A DNA stretch of 37,771 nt from Comamonas sp. lk (lineage in GTDB: Bacteria; Pseudomonadota; Gammaproteobacteria; Burkholderiales; Burkholderiaceae_C), in contig CAMAQV010000026.1 in assembly GCA_945860595.1 (NCBI GenBank), positions 1 to 37,771 of the forward strand. Reading direction: 5' to 3'. Shown piece by piece: positions 1-8,492 of the stretch; the stretch's first letter is position 1; the number at the start of each line of letters is the position of its first letter. Position numbers and translations under genes: made by a program. Below the pieces are notes generated by a model that saw only the letters and a list, made by a program, of their open reading frames with translations, was not told the DNA's origin and searched no databases.

Positions 1-73
1 CAAAGACCCCACGCAAAACATCGTTTGGGTCACGCCCGAAGGCGGAGGCGGCCCCAACTACGCGGGCATGTGA
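1..73 (+). CDS. C-terminal tail of an unknown protein (5' end outside window)
   Basis: An open frame enters from the left edge in phase 2 and stops at TGA 71-73. Only the last 23 residues are visible, ending in GGGGPNYAGM. The stop overlaps a GTG (70-72) that opens the radical SAM gene, which suggests translational coupling. The glycine-rich end could be the tail of a larger protein or the core of a small modified peptide; the sequence available cannot decide. No family was recognised. Confidence 0.5.
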   Translation, partial: KDPTQNIVWVTPEGGGGPNYAGM

Positions 74-2019
74 CGCTGGCTGCCAACCCAGCCATGCACC
101 CGGCAGTCTCCGGGCTGCGGGTGTTGAGCGTCATCCCGCCGATGACGCAGCTCAACACCCCCTACCCGTCCACCGCCTACATCACCGGCTTCTTGCGCTC
201 GCAGGGCGTGGACGCCGTGCAAGAAGACCTGGCGCTGGCGCTGATCCTGGCGCTTTTCACCCCTGAAGGCCTGACGCGCGTTCGCGCTGTTGCGCTGCGA
301 TTAGCCGACAAGAAACGCAGCCCCACCGTGCAGGGCTTCGTCGAGCACTTTGACCGCTACGCTGCCACCATCGCCCCCGTGATCGCGTTTTTGCAAGGGC
401 GCGACTCCACGCTAAGCCACCGCATCGCCGGGCGCGGCTTTCTGCCTGAGGGCCCGCGCTTCGCAGGGCTGGATGTTTACGGCGACGCCGAGGCCGCCGA
501 CCCGCTGGCCTGGGCCTTTGGTGCGCTGGGCCAAAACGACCGTGCACGCCATCTGGCCACGCTCTACCTGAACGACCTGGCCGATATGTTGCGCGACGCG
601 GTTGACCCGCGCTTTGAATTTGTGCGCTACGGCGAATCCCTGGCGGGCAGCCAGCCGACCTTCGAACCTCTGGCGCAAGCCCTGGCCGCGGCACCCACGC
701 TGGTCGACACCGTGCTGCACACGCTCACGCTGGACTGCATTGCGCGGCACCAGCCCGATCTGGTGCTACTCTCCGTGCCCTTCCCCGGCGCCGTCTACGC
801 GGCCTTGCGGATTGCGCAAAGCATCAAAGCGCATCACCCGACCATCCGCATCGCCATGGGCGGCGGCTATGTCAACACCGAGTTGCGCGCGCTCACCGAG
901 TCACGCATTTTTGATTTCGTGGACTTCATCAGCCTGGACGCGGGCGAGCGCCCGCTGCTGGCGCTGCTGGCGCACCTGCAAGGCCAGCGCGCCGCCAGCC
1001 GTCTGGTGCGCACCTATGTCCGCGATGCGGCGAGCGCACAGGTCACATACATGAACTGGCTCGAGCCGGATGTGGCGTTTGAAGACGTGGGCACCCCCAC
1101 ATGGGATGGCCTGCCACTGAACCGCTACCTGTCACTGCTGGACATGCTCAACCCCATGCACCGGCTGTGGAGCGACGGGCGCTGGAACAAGCTGACCGTG
1201 GCCCAAGGCTGCTACTGGAAAAAATGCAGTTTTTGCGACGTGACGCTGGACTACATCTCCCGCTACGAGACCGCCACCGCCGCCACGCTGGCCGACCGCA
1301 TTGAACGCATCGTGGATGAAACCGGGCAAACCGGCTTCCACTTTGTCGACGAGGCCGCGCCGCCCAAGGCGCTCAAAGCCCTGGCGCAGGAGCTGCTGCG
1401 CCGCAAGCTGTCCATCTCATGGTGGGGCAACATCCGGTTCGAAAAAACCTTTACGCCTGCACTGGCCGAATTGCTGGCGGAAAGCGGATGCATCGCGCTC
1501 TCCGGCGGCTTGGAAGTCGCCTCTGACCGCTTGCTGGCGCTGATGCAAAAAGGCGTCACCGTCGAGCAAGTGGCGCGCGTCACCAAAAGTTTTTCCGAGG
1601 CCGGCATTTTGGTGCACGCCTACCTGATGTACGGCTTTCCGACCCAGACCGTGCAGGACACCGTGGACGCGCTGGAATACGTCCGCCAGTTGTTTGAGAA
1701 CGGCTGCATCCAAAGCGGGTTTTTCCACCGCTTCACCTGCACCACGCATTCGCCGGTGGGTCAAAACCCGGCGGCCTATGGCGTGGAGCTGCTGCCCATG
1801 CCGGAGGTCCGCTTCGCCCACAACGACATCCTATTCCACGACCCCAGCGGGGTGGACCACGACCAGCTGGGTCTGGGTCTGAAAAAAGCGATTTACAACT
1901 ACATGCACGGGCTTGGGCTGGAGGAAGACGTGCGCAGCTGGTTCGATCTGCCGCAGGGCCCTTGCCCCAAGCCCAAGGTGCCGCGCAGTTTTATTGCCCG
2001 GGCACTGGAAACGCGCTAA
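70..2019 (+). CDS. B12-binding-domain radical SAM protein
   Basis: Probable cobalamin-dependent radical SAM enzyme of about 649 residues. The N-terminal part has a Rossmann-like B12-binding-type region (residues about 220-275, ending in MGGGY) but no classical DxHxxG motif. The radical SAM core follows, with the cluster motif GCYWKKCSFCD: cysteines at residues 381, 386 and 389, giving CX4CX2C rather than the common CX3CX2C. The later SGGLEVAS and YGFPTQT segments fit strands of the SAM barrel. The GTG at 70 was chosen because it overlaps the upstream TGA (GTGA), as at other junctions in this window; ATG 94 and TTG 25 are alternatives, and none has an ideal ribosome binding site. Known members methylate or rearrange unactivated carbons. 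The substrate here is unknown; the upstream glycine-rich peptide end is one candidate. Confidence 0.85.
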   Translation: MTLAANPAMHPAVSGLRVLSVIPPMTQLNTPYPSTAYITGFLRSQGVDAVQEDLALALILALFTPEGLTRVRAVALRLADKKRSPTVQGFVEHFDRYAATIAPVIAFLQGRDSTLSHRIAGRGFLPEGPRFAGLDVYGDAEAADPLAWAFGALGQNDRARHLATLYLNDLADMLRDAVDPRFEFVRYGESLAGSQPTFEPLAQALAAAPTLVDTVLHTLTLDCIARHQPDLVLLSVPFPGAVYAALRIAQSIKAHHPTIRIAMGGGYVNTELRALTESRIFDFVDFISLDAGERPLLALLAHLQGQRAASRLVRTYVRDAASAQVTYMNWLEPDVAFEDVGTPTWDGLPLNRYLSLLDMLNPMHRLWSDGRWNKLTVAQGCYWKKCSFCDVTLDYISRYETATAATLADRIERIVDETGQTGFHFVDEAAPPKALKALAQELLRRKLSISWWGNIRFEKTFTPALAELLAESGCIALSGGLEVASDRLLALMQKGVTVEQVARVTKSFSEAGILVHAYLMYGFPTQTVQDTVDALEYVRQLFENGCIQSGFFHRFTCTTHSPVGQNPAAYGVELLPMPEVRFAHNDILFHDPSGVDHDQLGLGLKKAIYNYMHGLGLEEDVRSWFDLPQGPCPKPKVPRSFIARALETR

Positions 2020-2051
2020 GGCGCTGAGGGGCCACACCCTGACAGCGCCTT
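2018..2051. terminator. Hairpin between convergent genes
   Basis: Outer arms AAGGCGCT (2018-2025) and AGCGCCTT (2044-2051) pair perfectly, and inner AGGG/CCCT (2027-2030 and 2037-2040) extends the stem. It lies between the converging ends of the radical SAM gene and the SDR gene. There is no clear T-run, so intrinsic termination is only a possibility. Confidence 0.35.
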
Positions 2052-2063
2052 GCCGCTTGCGCC

Positions 2064-2762
2064 TCACCAGGGAATCGTCCCGCCCCGGTAATCCACAAAC
2101 TGCGCCCGCCCTGTGGGCTGCAAAGCGTCCAGCGCGGCCAGCAGGCCCGCCGCCGACGCGTCCGGTGTGAGCGCATCGGCCGCCGGAACAAAAGGGCCGC
2201 TCAATTTGGAGGCCACGGTGCCCGGCTGCAGTGCGGCAAATACCGCCAGCGGACGGGTGCGGGCCGCCTCAATCGCTGCGGTTTGCAGCAGCATATTCAG
2301 TGCGGCTTTAGATGCGCGGTAACCGTACCAGCCACCGCTGCGGTTGTCTTCGATGCTGCCCACGCGCGCGCTCAGCGTGGCGAACACCACCGGGGCATCC
2401 AGAGCCAGCACGGGCACAAAGTGCTTCAGCAGCAGCGCCGGACCAATAGCGTTCACCGCAAAGGCGCGGGCCAGGCGCTGCGGGTCGAGCGCAGCCAGGC
2501 GCTTTTCAGGACCGTGACCGTCGATGTGCAGCGCACCCGTTGCATCAAGCACCAGGTGCACAGGGCCGTGGGACGCGGCATGCGCGGCGCACCGCGCGAT
2601 GCGGGTTTCATCTTCCAGCGCAAAGCCGGGATCGCTGTTGCGGGAATAGGCCAGGAGCTGCGCACAGCGCGCATCCGATTGCACAGCGGCAACCAGCGCC
2701 GAGCCGATCGCCCCGCTGGCACCCAGCACCACCGCACGGTAGCCGTCTGGCAGGCGCTGCAT
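2064..2762 (-). CDS. SDR-family oxidoreductase
   Basis: A 232-residue short-chain dehydrogenase/reductase-like protein. The N-terminal nucleotide-binding turn is GASGAIG (near residue 14), with a GxxGxxG pattern instead of the classical TGxxxGxG. The catalytic serine lies in FATLSARVGS and the Tyr/Lys pair in YGYRASKAALN (YxxxK). Length and layout resemble CsgA-like SDR proteins, which are often annotated only by fold. It is the last gene of the minus-strand run CBS-aroC-aroQ-frnE, starting 23 bases after the FrnE-like gene. The substrate is unknown, and nothing visible links it to the shikimate genes beyond co-transcription. Confidence 0.85.
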   Translation of the reverse strand: MQRLPDGYRAVVLGASGAIGSALVAAVQSDARCAQLLAYSRNSDPGFALEDETRIARCAAHAASHGPVHLVLDATGALHIDGHGPEKRLAALDPQRLARAFAVNAIGPALLLKHFVPVLALDAPVVFATLSARVGSIEDNRSGGWYGYRASKAALNMLLQTAAIEAARTRPLAVFAALQPGTVASKLSGPFVPAADALTPDASAAGLLAALDALQPTGRAQFVDYRGGTIPW

Positions 2763-2785
2763 GCGCTTGAACGGGAGGCCGGTTG

Positions 2786-3454
2786 TCAGTGCGCCTGCGC
2801 TGGCAGCGCGGCGATCTCGCGCAGCGCGCGCTCAAACACCTCGGCCGGCTGTCCGCCTGAGATCAGGTGTTTGTCATTGATGATCACGGCGGGCACGGCG
2901 TTAATGCCAGCGCGTTGGTAAAAGCCCTCTAGCGCGCGCACCTCGTTCTTGAATTCGCCGCTCTCCAAAATCACCCGCGCCTGGGCCACATCCAGCCCGG
3001 CCTCGGCCACCGCCGCCAGAAGCACCTCCTGGGATTCAATATTCTCGGCCCGGCCTTGGTAGGCCTGGAGCAGCGCTTTTTTCAGAGCGTACTGCGCGCC
3101 GCGCGGACCGGCGTAGCCAGACCAGTGCAGCAGCCGGTGCGCGTCCAGCGTGTTGTAAATGCGCTTGCGGCCCTCGGGACTGAAGGTGAAGCCCACGTCC
3201 TCACCCCGCTGGCGTATGGTTTCGTAAATCTGCGTGCGCTGCTCGGGCGTGGAGCCGTATTTCTCCGTCAGATGTTCACCCAGATCCTGGCCGCCGGGCG
3301 GCATCTGGGGATTGAGCTCAAAGGGCTGAAAGTGCATATCCACTTCTACCGTGTCACCGAGGCGGGCAATCGCCTGCTCCAGCGCACCCAGCCCCACGGC
3401 GCACCAGGGGCAGGCTACGTCGGAGATGAAATCGATTTTGAGTTGAGCAGTCAC
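2786..3454 (-). CDS. DsbA-family oxidoreductase, FrnE-like
   Basis: A 222-residue protein with a thioredoxin-fold active site, DVACPWCAVG, directly after the first strand (KIDFISDVACPWC). This is the hallmark of the FrnE/2-hydroxychromene-2-carboxylate isomerase-like DsbA branch, which is cytoplasmic; no signal peptide is seen. The C-terminal INAVPAVIINDKHLISGGQ carries the cis-proline loop (AVP) typical of the fold. The start is a GTG at 3454, placed just before the conserved first strand; longer readings run back through aroQ and look non-coding. Members act in disulfide exchange or stress defence. It follows aroQ by 29 bases and is probably co-transcribed with it. Confidence 0.88.
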   Translation of the reverse strand: MTAQLKIDFISDVACPWCAVGLGALEQAIARLGDTVEVDMHFQPFELNPQMPPGGQDLGEHLTEKYGSTPEQRTQIYETIRQRGEDVGFTFSPEGRKRIYNTLDAHRLLHWSGYAGPRGAQYALKKALLQAYQGRAENIESQEVLLAAVAEAGLDVAQARVILESGEFKNEVRALEGFYQRAGINAVPAVIINDKHLISGGQPAEVFERALREIAALPAQAH

Positions 3455-3483
3455 AGAATTAAACCTTTTGTTTATCGAAAAAA

Positions 3484-3936
3484 TCAGGCGGCCTGCATGC
3501 CCGCCAGCCCGGCCACTGCCAGGGCATAGCCGTTCACGCCAAAACCGCACATCACGGCTTTGGCCACCGGCGAAATATAGGAATGGTGGCGGAACTCTTC
3601 GCGGGCGTGGACGTTGCTGATATGCAGCTCGATCAACGTCACGCCCGTGCCTTTGATGGCATCGTGCAGCGCCACGCTGGTGTGGGTGTAGGCCCCGGCG
3701 TTCAGGATCACACCGGCCAGCTTGCCCTTGGCGTGCAGGCGACCGGCTTCATGCAGCGCGTCCACCAGTTCACCCTCGTGGTTGCTTTGGCGGAAATCCA
3801 GCGCAAAACCGTTGGCTGCGCAGGCGCGCTCGCACAAGGCCTGCACGTCAGCCAAGGTCTGGCTGCCGTAGACCTGCGGCTCGCGGGTGCCCAGCAGGTT
3901 GAGGTTGGGGCCGTTCAGGATCAGCACGGTTTTCAT
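3484..3936 (-). CDS. aroQ: Type II 3-dehydroquinate dehydratase
   Basis: A 150-residue class II dehydroquinase that converts 3-dehydroquinate to 3-dehydroshikimate in the cytoplasmic shikimate pathway. The N-terminal signature NGPNLNLLGTREPQVYG holds the catalytic Arg and Tyr of the flexible lid. FRQSNHEGE, LNAGAYTHTS and ELHISNVHAREEFR match the substrate-binding His/Asn/Ser regions. The length is normal for the dodecameric enzyme. The start is ATG 3936, with GGAG about 6 bases upstream; longer readings overlap aroC. It lies 28 bases after aroC, so two shikimate steps are likely co-transcribed. Confidence 0.97.
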   Translation of the reverse strand: MKTVLILNGPNLNLLGTREPQVYGSQTLADVQALCERACAANGFALDFRQSNHEGELVDALHEAGRLHAKGKLAGVILNAGAYTHTSVALHDAIKGTGVTLIELHISNVHAREEFRHHSYISPVAKAVMCGFGVNGYALAVAGLAGMQAA

Positions 3937-3964
3937 AAGCGCTCCGGGGACAGGGTTGGCAGTT

Positions 3965-5050
3965 TCAGCCGGGAATCTGCAGCGCGGGCTGCACGTCGCC
4001 GCATTGGGCGCGGTGCTGCAGCGCATGCTCCATCACCACCAGCGCCAGCATGGCCTCGGCAATGGGCGTGGCGCGTATGCCCACGCAGGGGTCGTGGCGG
4101 CCCTTGGTCACCACCTGCGTGGCCTGCCCGGCGCGGTCTACTGAATCGCGCGGCGTCAGGATTGAGCTGGTCGGCTTGATGGCGATGCTGACCTCCAGAT
4201 CCTGCCCGGTGCTGATACCGCCCAGCACGCCACCCGCGTTGTTGCTGGCAAAACCGGCTGGGGTGAGCGAGTCGCCATGCACGCTGCCGCGCTGCGCCAC
4301 GCTGGCAAACCCAGCACCGATTTCCACGCCTTTGACCGCGTTAATGCCCATCATGGCGTAGGCAATATCGGCGTCGAGCTTGTCGTACAGCGGCTGACCC
4401 AGGCCCACCGGCATCGTGGACGCTGTCACGCGGATGCGCGCGCCGCAGGAGTCGCCGGACTTGCGCAGCGCGTCCATATAAGCTTCCAAGGTATCCACGT
4501 TGGCCACCGGCGCGAAGAAGGGGTTATTGGGCACATGCTCCCAGCCCTCAAAAGCCACCGGCATCTCGCCCAGCTGCGTCATGCAGCCGCGAAACACCGT
4601 GCCGTATTGGGCCAACAACCACTTCTTGGCCACCGCACCGGCGGCCACCATGGGCGCGGTCATGCGCGCCGAGGAGCGCCCGCCACCGCGCGGATCGCGC
4701 AGGCCGTACTTTTGGAAATAGGTGAAATCCGCATGCCCTGGGCGGAAGGTATCGAGCAGGTTGCCGTAGTCCTTGCTGCGCTGGTCGGTGTTGTGGATCA
4801 GCAGAGCAATCGGCGTCCCGGTGGTACGGCCCTCAAACACGCCGCTCAGAATCTGCACCGCGTCAGGCTCGTTGCGCTGGGTGACGTGGCGGCTGGTGCC
4901 CGGACGGCGGCGGTCCAGGTCGCCCTGGATGTCCGCCTCAGATAGCTCCATGCCCGGCGGGCAGCCGTCAATCACACACCCGATGGCCGGGCCGTGGGAT
5001 TCGCCAAAGTTGGTGACCGCAAAAAGTTGTCCAAAGGTGTTTCCGCTCAT
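3965..5050 (-). CDS. aroC: Chorismate synthase
   Basis: A 361-residue chorismate synthase that converts 5-enolpyruvylshikimate-3-phosphate to chorismate using reduced FMN. The family signatures are present: [18 protein letters not shown] near the N-terminus, [16 protein letters not shown] in the middle, and [17 protein letters not shown] near the C-terminus, together with the FMN-site region [15 protein letters not shown]. The start is ATG 5050, 8 bases after the stop of the CBS gene, so translation is probably coupled. The C-terminus is normal for the family. Confidence 0.98.
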   Translation of the reverse strand: MSGNTFGQLFAVTNFGESHGPAIGCVIDGCPPGMELSEADIQGDLDRRRPGTSRHVTQRNEPDAVQILSGVFEGRTTGTPIALLIHNTDQRSKDYGNLLDTFRPGHADFTYFQKYGLRDPRGGGRSSARMTAPMVAAGAVAKKWLLAQYGTVFRGCMTQLGEMPVAFEGWEHVPNNPFFAPVANVDTLEAYMDALRKSGDSCGARIRVTASTMPVGLGQPLYDKLDADIAYAMMGINAVKGVEIGAGFASVAQRGSVHGDSLTPAGFASNNAGGVLGGISTGQDLEVSIAIKPTSSILTPRDSVDRAGQATQVVTKGRHDPCVGIRATPIAEAMLALVVMEHALQHRAQCGDVQPALQIPG

Positions 5051-5058
5051 GCGGGGGA

Positions 5059-5514
5059 TTATCCCTGAGCGTCTTTGTCGGCTTCGGGCCAATCCCGTAT
5101 GTAGGCCTTGAGCATCTTGTTCTCAAAATTCTGGCTGTCGACCACGGCCTTGGCGACGTCGTAAAAGCTGATTACGCCCATGAGCATGCCGTGGTCCATG
5201 ACCGGCATGTAGCGGGCATGGCGCTCCAGCATCATGCGGCGCACTTCGTCCATCTCGGTCTCCAAGGTGCAGGTCAGCGGGGCGTCATCCATGGCGCTGC
5301 GCACCAGCGTGCTGCCCAAGCTGCCGCCATTCTTGACGATGGCCTGAATGACCTCACGGAATGTCAGCATGCCGACCAGATCGCCGTGCGACATCACCAC
5401 CAATGAGCCCATGTCGCGCTCGGCCATCATGCTGGCGGCTTCGAACAGAGGCTCATCCGGGCGGGCGGTGAAAAGGGTGCCGCCCTTGAGGCGCAGGATA
5501 TCGCTGACTTTCAT
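5059..5514 (-). CDS. Tandem CBS-domain protein
   Basis: A stand-alone protein of 151 residues made of two CBS motifs: residues about 1-65 ([19 protein letters not shown] to [16 protein letters not shown]) and 75-135 ([16 protein letters not shown] to [16 protein letters not shown]). Such Bateman modules bind adenosyl ligands and act as energy or redox sensors; the ligand here cannot be told. The start is ATG 5514, preceded by GGGAGA. It is the first gene of the CBS-aroC-aroQ-frnE-SDR run, and a TATATT (5578-5573, minus strand) could be part of its promoter. The 133 bases between it and metY hold divergent promoters; no riboswitch was recognised there. Confidence 0.9.
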   Translation of the reverse strand: MKVSDILRLKGGTLFTARPDEPLFEAASMMAERDMGSLVVMSHGDLVGMLTFREVIQAIVKNGGSLGSTLVRSAMDDAPLTCTLETEMDEVRRMMLERHARYMPVMDHGMLMGVISFYDVAKAVVDSQNFENKMLKAYIRDWPEADKDAQG

Positions 5515-5647
5515 GGTGTCTCCCTTGGAGCGTGGAGTGCGCGCGTGCGCGGCGCTGGTGAATCGTGCTTCCAATATAGCCCACAATAGTCTTCCGAACA
5601 CCCTGCCCTGCGCCGATGCCGGGCCCCCACGACCCGGAGTTTCAACA

Positions 5648-6952
5648 ATGGCTGGCTATTCAGACCCCCACTTTGACACCCTGGCGCTGCACGCCGGGGC
5701 CAGCGTTGACGCCACCGGCGCGCGTGCGGTGCCGATTCACCTGACCACCTCCTTCGTCTTCGAGTCCAGCGACCACGCCGCCTCGCTCTTCAACCTCGAG
5801 CGCGCCGGCCACGTCTACAGCCGCATCAGCAACCCCACCAACGCGGTGCTGGAGCAGCGTGTCTCGGCGCTCGAAGGCGGCATCGGCGCCATCGCCACAT
5901 CCAGCGGACAGGCCGCGCTGCACCTGGCCATTTGCACGCTGATGGGCGCTGGTTCGCACATCGTGGCCTCAACCGCGCTGTACGGCGGCTCCCACAACCT
6001 GCTGCACTACACGCTCAAGCGCTTTGGCATCGACACCACCTTTGTGAACCCCAGCGACATGGACGCCTGGCGCGCCGCCGTACGGCCCAATACCAAACTG
6101 TTTTTCGGCGAGACGGTGGGAAACCCCGGCCTGGACGTGCTGGATATTGCGCAGGTCAGCGCCATCGCCCACGACAACGGCGTGCCGCTGCTGGTCGACT
6201 CCACGCTCACCTCGCCCTGGCTGATCAAGCCGTTTGAGCACGGTGCCGATTTGATTTACCACTCGGCCACCAAATTCCTCTCCGGCCACGGCACGGTGGT
6301 CGGCGGCGTGGTGGTGGACGGGGGCAGCTTCGATTGGGAGCGCTCCGGCAAATTTGAAGAGCTGTCGCAGGTCTACGCGGGATTTCACAACATGGTGTTC
6401 AGCGAAGAAAGCACCGTGGGCGCATTCCTGCTGCGGGCGCGACGCGAGGGTCTGCGCGACTTTGGCGCGTGCATGAGCCCACACACCGCATGGCTGATCT
6501 TGCAGGGGATTGAGACCCTGCCCCTGCGCATGGCACGGCACATGGGCAATACCGAAAAAGTGGTCGAATTTCTGGCCGCCCACCCCCTGGTCGCGCGCGT
6601 GGGCCATCCCATGTTGGAGAGCCACCCTGGCCACGCGCTGGCAAAAAAACTGCTGCCGCGCGGCGCGGGTTCGGTGTTCAGCTTTGACCTCGCGGGCAGC
6701 CGCGCCCAGGGCCAGAAGTTCATCGAAACCCTCCAAGTCTTCAGCCACCTCGCCAACGTGGGCGACTGCCGCAGCCTGGTCATCCACCCGGCCAGCACCA
6801 CCCATTTCCGGATGGATGACGCGGCCCTGCGCAACTCCGGCATCGGCCCCGGCACCATCCGCCTGTCCATCGGCCTGGAAGACCCGGACGATTTGATCGA
6901 GGACTTGAAACGTGCGCTCAAAGCAGCTGAAAAAGCAGGAGCCGCTGCATGA
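5648..6952 (+). CDS. metY: O-acetylhomoserine sulfhydrylase (MetY-type PLP enzyme)
   Basis: A 434-residue Cys/Met-metabolism PLP-dependent enzyme. Landmarks are HAGASVD and YSRISNPTNAVLEQR near the N-terminus, the cofactor-phosphate loop SSGQAALHLAI, DSTLTSPWLIKPFEHGAD, and the Schiff-base lysine in YHSATKFLSGHGTVVGG. Family members in this size range make homocysteine from O-acetylhomoserine and sulfide. MetZ or a related gamma-synthase is the main alternative, since specificity is not readable from motifs. The start is ATG 5648, with GGAG at 5636-5639. Its TGA overlaps the ATG of the following hydrolase (ATGA), so the two genes form an operon. Confidence 0.92.
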   Translation: MAGYSDPHFDTLALHAGASVDATGARAVPIHLTTSFVFESSDHAASLFNLERAGHVYSRISNPTNAVLEQRVSALEGGIGAIATSSGQAALHLAICTLMGAGSHIVASTALYGGSHNLLHYTLKRFGIDTTFVNPSDMDAWRAAVRPNTKLFFGETVGNPGLDVLDIAQVSAIAHDNGVPLLVDSTLTSPWLIKPFEHGADLIYHSATKFLSGHGTVVGGVVVDGGSFDWERSGKFEELSQVYAGFHNMVFSEESTVGAFLLRARREGLRDFGACMSPHTAWLILQGIETLPLRMARHMGNTEKVVEFLAAHPLVARVGHPMLESHPGHALAKKLLPRGAGSVFSFDLAGSRAQGQKFIETLQVFSHLANVGDCRSLVIHPASTTHFRMDDAALRNSGIGPGTIRLSIGLEDPDDLIEDLKRALKAAEKAGAAA

Positions 6953-7755
6953 AATACGAGGTTCTCGGCGCAAGCCTGTACGCATACACCGGCGGCAAAA
7001 CCTTCAACCCGGCGCAACCGACTGCAGTCTTCATCCACGGCGTGCTCAACGACCACAGCGTGTGGATTTTGCAGACCCGGTTTTTCGCGCACCACGGCTG
7101 GAACGTGCTGGCCATCGATTTGCCGGGGCATTGCAAGAGCACGGGCGCGCCACCCGTCAGCGTGGAAGCCGCCGCCGATGTGGTGCTGGCTTTGCTGGAC
7201 GCTGCAGGGCTGGAGCGGGCCGCGCTGATCGGCCACAGCTTCGGGGCGCTGATCGCGCTCGAAGCCGCTGCCCGCGCACCGCAGCGGGTCAGCCACCTGG
7301 GGCTGCTGGGCGTGGCCTATCCGCTGCGGGTGTCTGCGGCGCTGCTGGACGCATCCGTGAGCGCGCCGGAGAAAGCCATCGCCATGGTCAATGTGTTTTC
7401 GCACTCCATGCTCGCGCCGCCGCCCTCTGCTCTGGGGCCGGGCACCTGGATTTATGGCGCATCCCGCGCGCTGATGCGCCGGGTGCTGGCCAGCAACACA
7501 GAGACCAATGTGTTCTACACCGGCTTCAAGGCCTGCGACAGCTATACCGGCGGGGAAGCGGCGATGGCCCGCGTGCAGTGCCCGGTGCTGTTCGTGCTGG
7601 GCAGCGCCGACCAGATGGCACCGCCCAAGGGTGCGCAAAGCCTGATTAAGCTGGCCCCCACGGCCCGCACCGCCATGGTCCCGGCGGGTCACCAGATGAT
7701 GGTCGAAGCACCGGAAGAGGTGCTCGCCGCGCTGAAACAACTGCTGCTGGGCTAA
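6949..7755 (+). CDS. Alpha/beta hydrolase
   Basis: A 268-residue alpha/beta-hydrolase-fold protein. The oxyanion-side motif is AVFIHGVLNDHSVW, the nucleophile elbow is GHSFGALIALEAA (Ser), the acid is probably in VLGSADQMAPPKG (Asp), and the base is in VPAGHQMMVEAP (His). No signal peptide is present. It starts inside the metY stop codon. Its TAA (7753-7755) shares bases with the TAG of the opposing methyltransferase gene. The substrate is unknown; the link to metY could mean an ester substrate in the same pathway, but this is speculative. Confidence 0.9.
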   Translation: MKYEVLGASLYAYTGGKTFNPAQPTAVFIHGVLNDHSVWILQTRFFAHHGWNVLAIDLPGHCKSTGAPPVSVEAAADVVLALLDAAGLERAALIGHSFGALIALEAAARAPQRVSHLGLLGVAYPLRVSAALLDASVSAPEKAIAMVNVFSHSMLAPPPSALGPGTWIYGASRALMRRVLASNTETNVFYTGFKACDSYTGGEAAMARVQCPVLFVLGSADQMAPPKGAQSLIKLAPTARTAMVPAGHQMMVEAPEEVLAALKQLLLG

Positions 7756-8441
7756 GCCGCGGCGCTGCGCCGGACCAGGCAAAACATGCCGTCCGGCTCG
7801 GGCGAGTTGGCGTACAACCGGCCGGGCGAGATGCTGTCGGCCCGAGCCGCGCCCGTTGTCTGCAGGCGCTCCAAGGCCGCCTGAAAACCCAGGCGTTCCC
7901 ACTCGCTGGTTTTGACCGTGAACGCAAAGGGCGCGCCCGGTCGCAGCACCCGGAAAATCTCGTCCAGACAACCCGCGTCCACATGCCCGGTGGTGAAGGT
8001 TCCGCAGCACACTGCCGCGTCATACGCCGCATCGGCAAGGGGCAATACGGCAAGCAAATCCGCCTGCAAGCACTGCCGGTAAGCCCCCCGCGCCATGGCC
8101 ACGGCCATCATTTCGGGCGAGATGTCCAACCCGTCGACCACCGCAAAACCCAGTGCAGCAAGGGCTGCACCCGCCAGTCCGGTGCCGCATCCCACATCCA
8201 GCACAGCGGCTTGCGCCCACGCTGCGGAGTGGGGCAAGGCCTGCGCCAGCATCTGCGCCACCAGTGTGGGCGACTGGTATTGCAAGCCATCCAACATGGT
8301 CTGGTCGTAGGTCGTGGCCCAGTCACGGTACAGCGCCTGCGAATCAGCCTGGGTCTGCAGCCCGTAGGCGCGCGCCAGCAAAGCGCGGGCGTCGGCATCC
8401 AGTTCGGGGTGGCTGTGCGGGTCGGGTGCAGGGTGGCTCAT
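7752..8441 (-). CDS. Class I SAM-dependent methyltransferase
   Basis: A 229-residue methyltransferase. Motif I is VLDVGCGTGLAG (residues about 80-91), followed by VVDGLDISPEMM (acidic residue for SAM ribose), QADLLAVLPLADAAYD and VCCGTFTTGHV. The N-terminal region with YRDWATTYDQTM resembles small-molecule methyltransferases of the Williams-Beuren/UbiE-like type. The start is ATG 8441; the divergent oxidase begins 51 bases away at 8493. The gene ends in TAG at 7754-7752, overlapping the hydrolase stop, with no room for a terminator. The substrate is unknown. Confidence 0.88.
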   Translation of the reverse strand: MSHPAPDPHSHPELDADARALLARAYGLQTQADSQALYRDWATTYDQTMLDGLQYQSPTLVAQMLAQALPHSAAWAQAAVLDVGCGTGLAGAALAALGFAVVDGLDISPEMMAVAMARGAYRQCLQADLLAVLPLADAAYDAAVCCGTFTTGHVDAGCLDEIFRVLRPGAPFAFTVKTSEWERLGFQAALERLQTTGAARADSISPGRLYANSPEPDGMFCLVRRSAAA

Positions 8442-8492
8442 GGGCAACAGTTTAGAGTCCGCCTTCCAACAGGTGAACAAGGGGCGTTCCGT

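Noticed and set aside
5515..5647. Methionine-related riboswitch before metY
   Set aside because: No conserved SAM or SAH riboswitch core or convincing stem set was seen in the 133-base gap.
6385..8010. Long open frame opposite metY and the hydrolase
   Set aside because: It spans two convincing plus-strand genes and has a low-complexity shadow composition.
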